A stretch of 64,000 nt of DNA from Pseudomonas sp. CFBP13508 (GCF_005233515.1 NZ_QFZZ01000007.1:62001-126000); one strand, 5' to 3'. Counted from the stretch's first letter, positions 23,739 to 32,482 are shown. Made by a program: numbers and translations. Notes: a model not told the origin generated them from the letters alone.

Positions 23739-26072
23739 ATGCAGCCCACCCGTCTTACGCCACTGACCCGCAGCCTGCGCAATCTTCTGCTCGGCGCCAG
23801 CCTGAGTTTCACCGCCCTGCCCGCTGCGCTGGGCGCCGAGGCCAAGGTTTATCACATCGCCCCGGCGTCGCTGGAAACCGCGCTGAACCAGTTTGGCCGG
23901 GAAGCCGGCGTACTGATTTCCTTCGGTTCACAAGTCACCAGCGGTGTGCAGAGCCGGGGTCTTGAGGGCAATTACACGACGCAACAAGGCCTCGATGCCT
24001 TGCTCGAAGGCACCGGCCTGCAAGCCCGCGCCGAAGGCGACAATGCCTTCAGCCTGCAACCGCTGGCTGACGCGGCGCTGGAGCTGGGCACCTCGACCGT
24101 GGTCGGCGACTGGCTCGGCGACGCGGCGCAGATCAACGTCTTCGAACACCCGGGCGCGCGCGATGTGATCCGCCGCGAAGAATTCGAACGCCAAGGCGCG
24201 ACCCAGGCCCGCGATGTGCTCAATCGCATCCCCGGTGTGAATGCGCCGGAGAACAACGGCACGGGCAGCCATGATATGGCGCTGAACTTCGGCATTCGCG
24301 GTTTGAATCCGCGCCTGGCCGCACGCTCGACAGTGCTGATGGACGGCATCCCGGTGCCTTTCGCGCCGTATGGTCAGCCGCAGCTGTCGTTCGCGCCGAT
24401 CAGCATGGGCAACATGGATGCGGTGGACGTGGTGCGCGGCGGCGGCGCGGTGCGTTATGGCCCGCAGAACGTCGGCGGCGTGGTTAACTTCGTGACCCGG
24501 GCGATTCCCGACGAGCCAACGGTCAAGGGTGGATTCCAGACTGAAACCAGCCCATCGTCGAGCCACGACGGTTTCAAGACCAGCGCCAATCTGCTGGCCG
24601 GCGGCACCAACGCCAACGGCCTCGGTGGTGCGCTGTTGTACTCCGGCACCCGTGGCGGTGACTGGCGCGAACACAGCGATACCGAGATCGACGACCTGAT
24701 CCTCAAGGGCAAGTACCAGCTCGACGAGGCCAACAGCTTCAACGCCATGGCCCAGTATTACGAAGGCAAGGCCGACATGCCCGGCGGTCTCAACGTCGCC
24801 GATTACGATGCCGATCCGTATCAATCGACGCGGCCGAAAGACCAGTTCTGGGGGCGCCGCACGATGTTCAACTTCGGCTATCGCTATCAGGAAGATCGCC
24901 GCGAATTCACCGCCAACACCTTCTTCACCAAAACCCTGCGCAGCGGTTATCTGGACCAGGGCACATTCCTTTCGTTGTCGCCGCGCGAGTATTGGGTACG
25001 TGGTCTGGAAACCCGTTTCGCCCAAGGCTTCGATCTGGGTCCTAGCAGCCACGAAGTCGGCGTCGGCTACCGCTACATCAACGAGGCCGGCCACGAACTG
25101 CGTTATCGCACGCCGATCAGCGCCAACGAATACCCGACCACCAGCAGCCGCAACGACCGCGACACTCGCGGTGGTACCGAGGCCAACGCATTCTTCGTCG
25201 ATGACCGCATCGACATCGGCAAATGGACCATCACTCCGGGCGTGCGCTACGAGATGATCGAGTCGCAACAGACCAACAACCTGACCAACGTCAAATACAA
25301 GGGCGACTACAACACCGCGCTGCCGGCGCTGAACGTGCTGTATCACCTCACCGACAGCTGGAATCTGTATGCCAACACCGAAGGCTCGTTCGGCAGCGTG
25401 CAATACAGCCAGATGCCCAACCGCGTGAGCAGCGGCGAAGTGAAACCGGAAAAGGCCCGCACCTGGGAACTCGGCACGCGCTATGACAACGGCGCCCTGC
25501 GCGCGGAAATCGGTGCGTTCCTGATCAACTTCGACAACCAGTACGAAAGCAACCAGACCAACGACTCGGTGATCGCTCGCGGCGAAACCCGCCATCAGGG
25601 CATCGAGACCAGCGTCAATTACGCGCTCGACGACTTGAGCCCGGCGCTGGCCGGTTTCGATGTCTACGCCAGTTATGCCTATGTCGACGCAACCATCCGC
25701 GAGGACGGGCCGAACAAAGGCAACCGCGTGCCGTTTTCCTCCAAACACAAAGGCACGATCGGCGTCGGTTATACCGAAGGGCCATGGAAGCTGAATCTGG
25801 ACAGCAGCTTCCAGAGCGACCAGTTTGCCGACAACGCCAATACATCGAAGGAAAGTGCCGACGGCAGCACCGGCAAGATCCCCGGTTACATGCTGTTCAG
25901 CAGCCGCGCCGGGTATGACTTCGGACCGCAGTTGTCTGATCTGAACGTGGCGGTAGGAGTGAAGAACATCTTCAACACGCAGTACTTCACACGCTCGTTC
26001 GATGACAACAACAAGGGCAAGTACGTGGGTGAGCCGCGGACGGTTTATGTGCAGACTTCGGTGGCGTTCTGA
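23739..26072 (+). CDS. fecA: FecA-like TonB-dependent ferric citrate receptor
   Basis: A 777-residue outer-membrane transducer. Signal peptide of about 33 residues, then the signalling domain (YHIAPASLETALNQFGREAG, about 37-110), the plug (VIRREEFERQGATQARDVL, RGGGAVRYGPQNVGGVVNFV) and a barrel with terminal Phe (VYVQTSVAF). The plug sequence NGTGSHDMALNFGIRGLNPR and the barrel segments match FecA closely, so ferric dicitrate is the likely ligand. It is preceded by its own sigma and FecR genes, giving the classic fecIRA order, and no fecBCDE transporter genes follow in the window. Confidence 0.92.
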   Translation: MQPTRLTPLTRSLRNLLLGASLSFTALPAALGAEAKVYHIAPASLETALNQFGREAGVLISFGSQVTSGVQSRGLEGNYTTQQGLDALLEGTGLQARAEGDNAFSLQPLADAALELGTSTVVGDWLGDAAQINVFEHPGARDVIRREEFERQGATQARDVLNRIPGVNAPENNGTGSHDMALNFGIRGLNPRLAARSTVLMDGIPVPFAPYGQPQLSFAPISMGNMDAVDVVRGGGAVRYGPQNVGGVVNFVTRAIPDEPTVKGGFQTETSPSSSHDGFKTSANLLAGGTNANGLGGALLYSGTRGGDWREHSDTEIDDLILKGKYQLDEANSFNAMAQYYEGKADMPGGLNVADYDADPYQSTRPKDQFWGRRTMFNFGYRYQEDRREFTANTFFTKTLRSGYLDQGTFLSLSPREYWVRGLETRFAQGFDLGPSSHEVGVGYRYINEAGHELRYRTPISANEYPTTSSRNDRDTRGGTEANAFFVDDRIDIGKWTITPGVRYEMIESQQTNNLTNVKYKGDYNTALPALNVLYHLTDSWNLYANTEGSFGSVQYSQMPNRVSSGEVKPEKARTWELGTRYDNGALRAEIGAFLINFDNQYESNQTNDSVIARGETRHQGIETSVNYALDDLSPALAGFDVYASYAYVDATIREDGPNKGNRVPFSSKHKGTIGVGYTEGPWKLNLDSSFQSDQFADNANTSKESADGSTGKIPGYMLFSSRAGYDFGPQLSDLNVAVGVKNIFNTQYFTRSFDDNNKGKYVGEPRTVYVQTSVAF

Positions 26073-26096
26073 TCGCAACCCATTGAAGATCAAAAG

Positions 26097-26449
26097 CCCC
26101 TCACCCTAACCCTCTCCCAGGGGGAGAGGGGACTGACCGAGGTGTATTTACGATTTGCGCCCGCCTGCAATATCGAGCCGAACGCTGGACTTGAAAACAA
26201 CCGGATCGACTCCCTCTCCCTCGGGAGAGGGAACTGACCGAGGTGTATTTACAATTTACGCTCGCCTGCAATATCGAGCCGAACGCTGGACTTGAAAACA
26301 ACCGGAATCGGCCCCCTCTCCCAGACGGAGAGGGAACTGACCGAGGTGTATTTACGATTTACGCTCGCCTGCAATATCGAGCCGAACGCTGGACTTGAAA
26401 ACAACCGGGTTCGGCTCCCTCTCCCTCGGGAGAGGGCTGGGGTGAGGGG
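26097..26449. repeat. About 102-bp tandem array of the CCCTCTCCC family
   Basis: Three near-identical units of 101-103 bases fill the space after fecA. Each unit has an imperfect CCCTCTCCC...GGGAGAGGG palindrome, then AACTGACCGAGGTGTATTTA, a CGCCTGCAATATCGAGCCG stretch and GGACTTGAAAACAACCGG. A fourth palindrome and the closing arm GGCTGGGGTGAGGGG end the array, while CCCCTCACCCTAACCC opens it. The whole is thus an inverted-arm element whose middle has expanded. Confidence 0.92.
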
Positions 26450-26492
26450 CTACGATCTCAAACCCTGCCGCGAAACAACCAACAGCCCAAAC

Positions 26493-26524
26493 AAAAAAAA
26501 CGGGCCTGCATCAGCAGGCCCGTT
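26493..26524 (-). terminator. Intrinsic terminator of the HPF/RaiA gene
   Basis: A perfect 11-bp stem (26499-26509 with 26514-26524, ATCA loop) has an A tract on its left, giving a U run on the minus strand. It lies 30 bases after the stop of the gene at 26554-26961. Confidence 0.9.
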
Positions 26525-26553
26525 CTCCTTTGGTGACTTGTGATCTCAGCGCA

Positions 26554-26961
26554 TCAACTGTTGATCGCTGCCTGTTCGTTCTCGTCGAATTCTTCCGCCA
26601 ACAGCTTGTCATTGGCCTTGCCGGTAAACGGCACTACAGCGGCGCGTGGTTTACCTCGCAGTTTGCCGAACAGGTGCTCCAGTGCGTGCTCAAGTTTTTC
26701 GGCAGCGCCGTCGATTGCCAGTTCCAGCGAATCGGCTTTGTGGGTCACGGAAATCGGTTGGTGGCCTTTTGGCCGCGCTTCCAGTTGGCAGCGCAAGTCA
26801 TGGGGACCTGGTTTGTCACCGTTCTCGTCGCTCAGGTGGACTTCGACACGGGTCAGGTCTTCTTCATAACGTTCGAGCGTGCTCTCAATAGTTGTACGTA
26901 CCCACTCCTCCAGTCGCTGACTACTTTGAATATGGTTATCGCTGTTGACTTGGATTTGCAT
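26554..26961 (-). CDS. HPF/RaiA-family ribosome-associated protein
   Basis: A 135-residue protein with the beta-alpha-beta-beta-beta-alpha pattern of ribosome hibernation factors: MQIQVNSDNHIQ, helix SQRLEEWVRTTIESTLERYE, then VEVHLSDENGD, LRCQLEARPKG, and the second helix SLELAIDGAAEKLEHALEHL. Such proteins bind the 30S subunit in the decoding centre and stop translation during stress. The C-terminal tail is acidic and lacks the long dimerisation domain, so it is a short-form member. It is a paralogue of, not necessarily the same as, the hpf gene usually next to rpoN. AAGGGATG precedes the start. It forms its own transcript. Confidence 0.85.
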   Translation of the reverse strand: MQIQVNSDNHIQSSQRLEEWVRTTIESTLERYEEDLTRVEVHLSDENGDKPGPHDLRCQLEARPKGHQPISVTHKADSLELAIDGAAEKLEHALEHLFGKLRGKPRAAVVPFTGKANDKLLAEEFDENEQAAINS

Positions 26962-27161
26962 AGTTCATCCCTTATTTCAGCTAGCTCGCTGGAGGCCTTG
27001 AAGTGAATTTCCTGACCTCCTGGTTACAACAATCGGCCCGACTGCCGAACATTTCAACCCCTGAAAAAAGAAAAATATTCATTCGCAAAAAAAGCCGGAC
27101 AACCGAGCGAGGCGCTGTTAATGTCGGGAGTTGGGTCGACCCGCTCCGCAGAAAAATCTGC

Positions 27162-28109
27162 TCACATCTGCTGCTCATTCAGCGGGTGAAGACTGCGGAA
27201 AATTCCCGCCTCCTCCACCAGCCAGTCATGCACAGCGCGCACGCCCGGATGGCTCAACGCCCCCGGCGCATACAGCAGCACATACCGTTTATGGTTGGGC
27301 ACCGACAAGCCGAACGGCACGATCAATGTGCCGCGCTCCAGCTCATCGTTGAGCAACGTGCGCCGGGCAATCGCCACGCCCATGCCGGCGATCGCCGCTT
27401 CGATGGTCAGGTGATTGCGATTGAAAGTGTGGCCGCGTCGCACATCGGCGCCTTCGAAGCCGATCGCGTTCAAATAGAACTCCCATTCCGCGTATTCGTA
27501 ACTGCCACGCCAGGCAGTGATGTCGTGCAGCAGCGGGAAATGCACCAGATCCGCCGGCCCGTGCAACGGCGGTCGCCCGCGGAGCAGGCTCGGCGCGCAC
27601 ACCGGGAAAATCTGCTCGTCGAGCAAGGCTGTGGATAACAATCCGGGGTAACTGCCATCGTTGAGGTCGATGGCCAGATCGAAATCGCCCTCATGCAGCG
27701 GCACGCTGCTGTCCTCGGCCACCAGGCGCAACTGGATATCCGGAAAGCGTTGCTGCAAGCGCGGCAGGCGCGGAGTCAGCCACTTGCCGAGAAACGACGG
27801 GATCGAACGCAACCGCAGAGTCCCGCTGATCATCCCCGCGTCGAGTCGGCGCAATTCGGCATCGATGCTGCCATAGGCTTCGTTGACGGTAATCGCCAGC
27901 CGCTGCCCCTGCGCACTCAACTCAACGCCCCGCGCGCGCCGATGAAACAGGCGAAAGCCCAGGCGTTCTTCCAATTGACGAATCTGCTGGCTGACCGCGC
28001 CCGGGGTGATGTGCAGCTCTTCGGCACAACGGGTGAACGACAGGTGCCGAGCGGCACAGGCAAATACCTGCAGCCAGACATAGGTCTGGGCATGCAATTG
28101 ACGACTCAT
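27162..28109 (-). CDS. LysR-family regulator (GcvA-like)
   Basis: A 315-residue LysR-type regulator: helix-turn-helix in residues 10-65 (HLSFTRCAEELHITPGAVSQ, then QIRQLEERLGFRLFHR) and an effector domain whose sequence (DFDLAIDLNDGSYPGL, AIAGMGVAIARRTLLNDEL) fits the GcvA/AmpR branch. It is divergent from the L-serine ammonia-lyase gene 135 bases away and is its likely regulator, a common arrangement for serine or glycine catabolism genes. The effector is inferred only. Confidence 0.9.
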   Translation of the reverse strand: MSRQLHAQTYVWLQVFACAARHLSFTRCAEELHITPGAVSQQIRQLEERLGFRLFHRRARGVELSAQGQRLAITVNEAYGSIDAELRRLDAGMISGTLRLRSIPSFLGKWLTPRLPRLQQRFPDIQLRLVAEDSSVPLHEGDFDLAIDLNDGSYPGLLSTALLDEQIFPVCAPSLLRGRPPLHGPADLVHFPLLHDITAWRGSYEYAEWEFYLNAIGFEGADVRRGHTFNRNHLTIEAAIAGMGVAIARRTLLNDELERGTLIVPFGLSVPNHKRYVLLYAPGALSHPGVRAVHDWLVEEAGIFRSLHPLNEQQM

Positions 28110-28244
28110 TGTTTAGTCCTGCTAAAGGCTGTCTTAGGAGGTTTCGTTGGTCACCTCGAACCGAGGCAGGCAGTATCGCCGACATTGCGCTTGTCCGACA
28201 AAAAATGGCAGCGATTCCTACTCCATTGCTTGTGAGGGTTTAGC

Positions 28245-29621
28245 ATGGCTATCAGTGTTTTCGATCTATTCAAAGTCGGCATCGGCCCGTCCAGTTCCCA
28301 TACCGTCGGTCCGATGCGCGCAGCGGCGACGTTTGCCCAGGCTTTGATCGATCAGCATCTGCTCAACGATGTGCGACGAGTTGAAATCCGTTTGTACGGT
28401 TCGCTGTCGGCCACCGGCATTGGCCATGCCACTGACCGCGCCACGGTCATGGGCCTGATGGGCGAGTGGCCGGACAGCATCGATCCTTCGACCATCGATC
28501 CACGCATCCAGCAACTGCGCGAAACCGGGCAACTGTCCCTAGCCGGTCAACGTGCAATTGCTTTTGACTGGCAGAGCGATCTGCTGCTGCTCGACGAGAG
28601 CCTGCCCTACCACCCCAACGCCATGTCGCTGAGCGCCTTTGGCGCAAGCGCCGAGCTGTTCACGCAAACCTATTACTCGGTGGGCGGCGGTTTCATCGTC
28701 GAAGCGGCTGAAGCCGAGTCTGGTGTGGCGCCAACCAGCGACGTGGTGTTGCCCTATGATTTTTCCAGCGCCGCCGAACTGCTCGCCCTGTGCAAACAAC
28801 ACAATCTGCGCGTGTCCGAACTGATGATGGCCAACGAGCGCGCCTGGCGCAGCGACGCCGAAATCCGTCACGGCCTGCTGCACATCTGGTCGGTGATGCG
28901 CGAGTGCGTCGAACAAGGTTTGCGCCACGAAGGCATCCTGCCCGGCGGTCTGAAAGTACCGCGTCGCGCAGCGAAACTGCACCGCAGCCTGTTGGAAATC
29001 GGCAAACCGAATGTGATCAGTTCGACTCTGTCGGCGATGGAATGGGTCAACCTGTTCGCTCTCGCGGTCAATGAAGAAAACGCGGCCGGCGGGCGCATGG
29101 TCACCGCGCCGACCAATGGTGCTGCCGGGATCATTCCGGCGGTTCTGCACTACTACATGAAATTCAACCCGGATGCGTCTGACGATGACGTCGTTGCGTT
29201 CTTTCTAGGCGCAGCCGCAGTCGGCATTTTGTGCAAGAAAAACGCATCGATCTCCGGTGCCGAAGTCGGCTGCCAGGGCGAAGTCGGTTCGGCTTGCGCA
29301 ATGGCCGCCGCCGGCTTGGCCGACGTCCTCGGCGCGACACCGGAGCAACTGGAGAACGCTGCCGAAATCGGCCTGGAACACAACCTCGGCCTGACCTGCG
29401 ATCCGGTCGGTGGTCTGGTGCAAGTGCCGTGCATTGAGCGCAATGCCATCGCGGCGGTGAAGGCGATCAACGCCACGCAAATGGCCCTGCGCGGCGACGG
29501 CAATCACTTTATTTCCCTCGACCGGGTGATCCGCACCATGCGCGACACCGGCGCCGACATGCACGACAAATACAAGGAAACTTCACGAGGCGGGCTGGCG
29601 GTGAACTGGGTGGAGTGCTGA
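28245..29621 (+). CDS. sdaA: L-serine ammonia-lyase, iron-sulfur type
   Basis: A 458-residue one-chain L-serine dehydratase that converts L-serine to pyruvate and ammonia using a 4Fe-4S cluster. The beta domain begins at once (VFDLFKVGIGPSSSHTVGPM), and the alpha domain holds the cysteines in GILCKKNASISGAEVGCQGE and LTCDPVGGLVQVPCIERN, plus the C-terminal tail ending near Cys458. Length is normal for SdaA/SdaB; the two cannot be told apart here. A strong terminator follows, and the gene is divergent from a LysR regulator. Confidence 0.95.
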   Translation: MAISVFDLFKVGIGPSSSHTVGPMRAAATFAQALIDQHLLNDVRRVEIRLYGSLSATGIGHATDRATVMGLMGEWPDSIDPSTIDPRIQQLRETGQLSLAGQRAIAFDWQSDLLLLDESLPYHPNAMSLSAFGASAELFTQTYYSVGGGFIVEAAEAESGVAPTSDVVLPYDFSSAAELLALCKQHNLRVSELMMANERAWRSDAEIRHGLLHIWSVMRECVEQGLRHEGILPGGLKVPRRAAKLHRSLLEIGKPNVISSTLSAMEWVNLFALAVNEENAAGGRMVTAPTNGAAGIIPAVLHYYMKFNPDASDDDVVAFFLGAAAVGILCKKNASISGAEVGCQGEVGSACAMAAAGLADVLGATPEQLENAAEIGLEHNLGLTCDPVGGLVQVPCIERNAIAAVKAINATQMALRGDGNHFISLDRVIRTMRDTGADMHDKYKETSRGGLAVNWVEC

Positions 29622-29679
29622 TCGGCCTGATTGCACTGTCAGCGATCATCGGCCCATTCCTGCCCTGAAAACGCGCCAT

Positions 29680-29717
29680 AAAAAACGGCGAGCCCCGAGG
29701 CTCGCCGTTTTTTTTCG
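29680..29717. terminator. Bidirectional intrinsic terminator after sdaA
   Basis: A 15-bp stem of GC core ACGGCGAGCC with A/T flanks (29680-29694 with 29699-29713) around a CCGA loop, followed by T residues. It lies about 60 bases after the sdaA stop. Confidence 0.93.
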
Positions 29718-29885
29718 CCGTGTTTATTGTTCGACAATTTTTCCGGCATGCCCCTTGCTATATCACCCTTGAGGCAAACGGACATTGCAAACCTCAGCGA
29801 ACGAGATGCCAGTGGTCTGGTGTTGCGAACCAAATCAGATCATGGCCGGTCAACAACTGCACGTTCAATCAGGCGGTGACGCATC

Positions 29886-30203
29886 ATGGACAACCCATTT
29901 CAAATCATTACCGATGCTTTCGCGCCGGACTATCAGATCAATCTGAGCATTCAGGGCCTGGACGGCAGCATCATGTTGACCCTGTCCAATGCCGGCCGCA
30001 TCGTGGCCAAGCGCATGATCAGCGCCGAACAGCGCAACGATCCCGAGCGTTTGAAACGGCTGGTACAAAGCATCCAGTTTGGCATCGCCATCGAACAGGG
30101 CCACAGCGCCATGTCGATTCTCGAGGCCATGACCAGCTGCGCCGGGCTGACCCCGCCACCGCCACGCGTCAAAGGCCAGCCGGGCCAGGCGGCGGGTCTT
30201 TAG
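29886..30203 (+). CDS. DUF3509-like small protein
   Basis: A 105-residue protein opening MDNPFQIITDAFAPDYQINL, followed by a beta-rich segment (GLDGSIMLTLSNAGRIVAKR) and helix DPERLKRLVQSIQFGIAIEQ, the pattern of the Pseudomonas DUF3509 family. Its role is unknown. The extra Pro-rich C-terminus (LTPPPPRVKGQPGQ) is longer than usual. Its stop codon overlaps the stop of the convergent psiE gene. Confidence 0.75.
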   Translation: MDNPFQIITDAFAPDYQINLSIQGLDGSIMLTLSNAGRIVAKRMISAEQRNDPERLKRLVQSIQFGIAIEQGHSAMSILEAMTSCAGLTPPPPRVKGQPGQAAGL

Positions 30204-30700
30204 AGCTCGCCCTTCTCCACTTCCGGATGCTCGCTGGAGCCCGTGCCGATCTTGCGCTGCGGGTTCTCGATCTTCACGGAAGGGAATTGCGACGAAGCGT
30301 AACGCACCACCAGGATCGCGAACGCCAGCAGCAGAATGCCGCCGCACAGGTAGATGATGCCCATGTCCGGCGGGTTGTGGTGCGAGACGTTGGAGATCAG
30401 CAGGCGCGTCAGCGCGGTGATCGCAACGTAAATCAGAAAGCGCACCGGCATATGGTTGGTCTTGAAATAAATCCCGACCATCGCGCCCAGTTCCAGATAG
30501 ATGAACAGCAACAGAATGTCATCGATCTTGATGTGCCCGACTTCGAGCATGCCGAGGAACTCCATCACCGCCGCCCACGCCGTCACCGCACCGATGGCGA
30601 ACAGCGCCAGATAGTGGAAGGTTTCGACGAACAGGTTGCCCAGGGACTCGGCCAGTTGATGCACGTTACGCCGCAGTTTCTCGGCCCAGTTTATTTTCAC
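30200..30700 (-). CDS. psiE: PsiE-family phosphate-starvation-inducible membrane protein
   Basis: A 166-residue inner-membrane protein with about four helices and the PsiE signature (HIKIDDILLLFIYLELGAM, YFKTNHMPVRFLIYVAITAL). In E. coli psiE is induced by phosphate starvation; its biochemical role is not known. The GTG at 30700 fits the family's N-terminus better than the longer frame to 30802, whose extra residues are basic and unlike it. It is convergent with the DUF3509 gene; their stop codons share bases. Confidence 0.9.
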   Translation of the reverse strand: MKINWAEKLRRNVHQLAESLGNLFVETFHYLALFAIGAVTAWAAVMEFLGMLEVGHIKIDDILLLFIYLELGAMVGIYFKTNHMPVRFLIYVAITALTRLLISNVSHHNPPDMGIIYLCGGILLLAFAILVVRYASSQFPSVKIENPQRKIGTGSSEHPEVEKGEL

Positions 30701-31036
30701 GATGAGTTTCCTTAGCCCGTTTCGGGCGGATGATGCGTATCGCACGTGACGGTTTTGCGCGCGCGCCTTGTTGCAATGGTTTTCATGCAGGTTCAGGGCC
30801 ACGCATCATGGCGATCCGCCGCAAATCCCGCGCCGTGGCGTTTGGTCGCACCGCTAGAGTTTCTGTGGGAGCGAGCCTGCTCGCGAATAGCAGCCACCCC
30901 GTCCCCTGACAAACGCCAAATCCGGTCTACATTGAAAAGCCACTACCCATGGCGCAGGGATTCGCTTATCCTTTTCGCTGTATATGGATACAGTAGTCGT
31001 CAAGACAACTTAACGTGAAGGCATGTGAGGTGGTGA
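30701..31036. other. Intergenic region with one REP unit and the SOS promoter of yebG
   Basis: The 336 bases between psiE and yebG hold a single REP unit at 30864-30887 and, near the right end, the LexA box described separately. Nothing else coding was seen. Confidence 0.7.
30978..30993. promoter_or_regulatory. LexA box of yebG
   Basis: CTGTATATGGATACAG matches the SOS box consensus CTG-N10-CAG with its TA-rich centre, and lies 44 bases before the yebG start. This supports DNA-damage control of the gene. Confidence 0.93.
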
Positions 31037-31372
31037 ATGGCCGTCGAAGTGGTATACCGCAGCAGCCGAGATCTGGAGCGCTTGTTCATGGATAAAGCCG
31101 AAGCTGATCGTCATGACAAAATGCTCGAACTGGCCGAATATCTGGCCGATGTGCTGCAAAAAGCCGTTCCGTCCCTGACCGAACAGCAAGTGGAAGAAGC
31201 CGGGATCTACATGGCGAAGAATCGCGATGTGTTCGCCCGGGCATTCAAGAGTCAGCCCGATGCGCTGTCGGAGCTGATCAACGCGCCGGCCGAGCCTGTC
31301 GAAAAAGCTGAAGCGGCAGAACCTGACGAGGCGCCGGCGAAGCCCGCCAAAGCAGCGAAAGCGCCGAAGTAA
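31037..31372 (+). CDS. yebG: YebG-family DNA-damage-inducible protein
   Basis: A 111-residue protein. The N-terminal 75 residues (MAVEVVYRSSRDLERLFMDK, DKMLELAEYLADVLQKAVP) match YebG, an SOS-induced protein of E. coli of unknown mechanism. The tail is a low-complexity Ala/Glu/Pro/Lys segment. A LexA box 44 bases upstream shows the same regulation is kept here. It is monocistronic, followed by a REP hairpin. Confidence 0.92.
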   Translation: MAVEVVYRSSRDLERLFMDKAEADRHDKMLELAEYLADVLQKAVPSLTEQQVEEAGIYMAKNRDVFARAFKSQPDALSELINAPAEPVEKAEAAEPDEAPAKPAKAAKAPK

Positions 31373-31386
31373 TCAGAAAGATCGTC

Positions 31387-31453
31387 CGATCGCGGCCCGA
31401 GCCTTCGGCAGCTCCTGCATTCCGAGTTTAGGAGCTGCCGAAGGCTGCGATCT
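31387..31453. repeat. REP doublet, second family
   Basis: Inverted arms of the CCTTCGGCAGCTCCT family between the convergent yebG and leucine-dehydrogenase-like genes. Confidence 0.85.
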
Positions 31454-31462
31454 TTTGCTTTT

Positions 31463-32482
31463 TCAGCGATACAAAACTTTCTCCGCCAACTCATCCGCCA
31501 CCCGCGCCGGCGAACGTTTTTCCGCCTGAGCATGGGCAAAGACTTCGGTCAGCCGCGAACTGATTTTCGACAGATGCGCCGTAATCGTCGGCAATTCCTC
31601 CCCACGATGTTTCAGCGAAACATAAATTAGCCCGCCGGCATTGATCACATAATCCGGCGCGTAAAGAATCCCCCGCCGTTCCAGTTGATCCGCCACATCC
31701 AGATGGGAAAGTTGATTGTTCGCCGAACCGGCCACAGCGGAACAGCGCAGTTGCGACACCGAGTGACTGTTGAGCACACCGCCCAACCCACAAGGCGCGA
31801 GAATGTCGCACGGCGTGCTGAGCAATGCATCGTTGGCGATCGGGTGGGCATTGAGCTGTTCCATGGCCAGTTGCACCTTGCCGTGGTCGATGTCACTGAC
31901 CAGCAACTCGGCGCCGGCAGCGTGCAGTTGCTCGGCCAGTGCATAACCGACGTTGCCAAGCCCCTGAATGGCAATGCGCAAACCTTCGAGGTTGTCGCTG
32001 CCCAGACGCGCCATCGCCGTGGCGCGAATGCCGGTGAACACGCCCATGGCCGCGTGCGGTGCCGGATCGCCTGCCGAGGTGGTGCTGGTGACATGCCGCG
32101 TCTGTTGGGCAATGCAGTCCATATCCGCCACTGAAGTACCGCTGTCGATCGCGGTGATGTAGCGACCGTCGAGTTGCTCGATGCAACGGCCGAAAGCCTC
32201 GAACAACGCGGCGCGATTCTCGACATGGGCCGGGCGCACGATCACCGCCACCCCGCCGCCCTGCGCAAGGCCGGCGAGCGCCGCTTTGTAGCTCATGTTT
32301 TGCGCCAGGCGAATGGCGTCCTCGACCGCAGATTCGTCGTTGGGATAGGCAAGGTAACGGCACCCGCCCAGGGCTGGCCCCAGGCGACTGTCATGAATGG
32401 CAATGACCGCCTTCAACCCGGTGACCGGGTCCACGCTCAGGTGCAGCGATTCCAGGCGAGTGCTTTGCATGAGAGCGAACAT
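31463..32482 (-). CDS. Leucine-dehydrogenase-like protein with altered active site
   Basis: A 339-residue member of the Glu/Leu/Phe/Val dehydrogenase family, which deaminates branched-chain amino acids with NAD+. The substrate-binding lysine in MSYKAALAGL (Lys66) and the catalytic-region Asp in ITAIDSGTS are present, and the NAD-binding motif GLGNVG follows near residue 174. However, the glycine-rich loop that normally reads GGGK reads GGGV (Val78, codon GTG at 32249-32251): the lysine that activates the catalytic water (Lys80 of Bacillus enzymes) is missing. The rest of the protein is intact and of normal length. Either it is catalytically changed or it has another role. It stands alone, convergent with yebG. 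Confidence 0.85.
   Translation of the reverse strand: MFALMQSTRLESLHLSVDPVTGLKAVIAIHDSRLGPALGGCRYLAYPNDESAVEDAIRLAQNMSYKAALAGLAQGGGVAVIVRPAHVENRAALFEAFGRCIEQLDGRYITAIDSGTSVADMDCIAQQTRHVTSTTSAGDPAPHAAMGVFTGIRATAMARLGSDNLEGLRIAIQGLGNVGYALAEQLHAAGAELLVSDIDHGKVQLAMEQLNAHPIANDALLSTPCDILAPCGLGGVLNSHSVSQLRCSAVAGSANNQLSHLDVADQLERRGILYAPDYVINAGGLIYVSLKHRGEELPTITAHLSKISSRLTEVFAHAQAEKRSPARVADELAEKVLYR

Noticed and set aside
23928..26093. 721-residue open frame on the minus strand opposite fecA
   Set aside because: It is the antisense shadow of a clear receptor gene, caused by GC-rich third positions; it has no ribosome site or domain.
27003..27638. 211-residue plus-strand frame before sdaA
   Set aside because: Most of it is antisense to the LysR gene, and its start lies in the promoter region of the HPF/RaiA gene.
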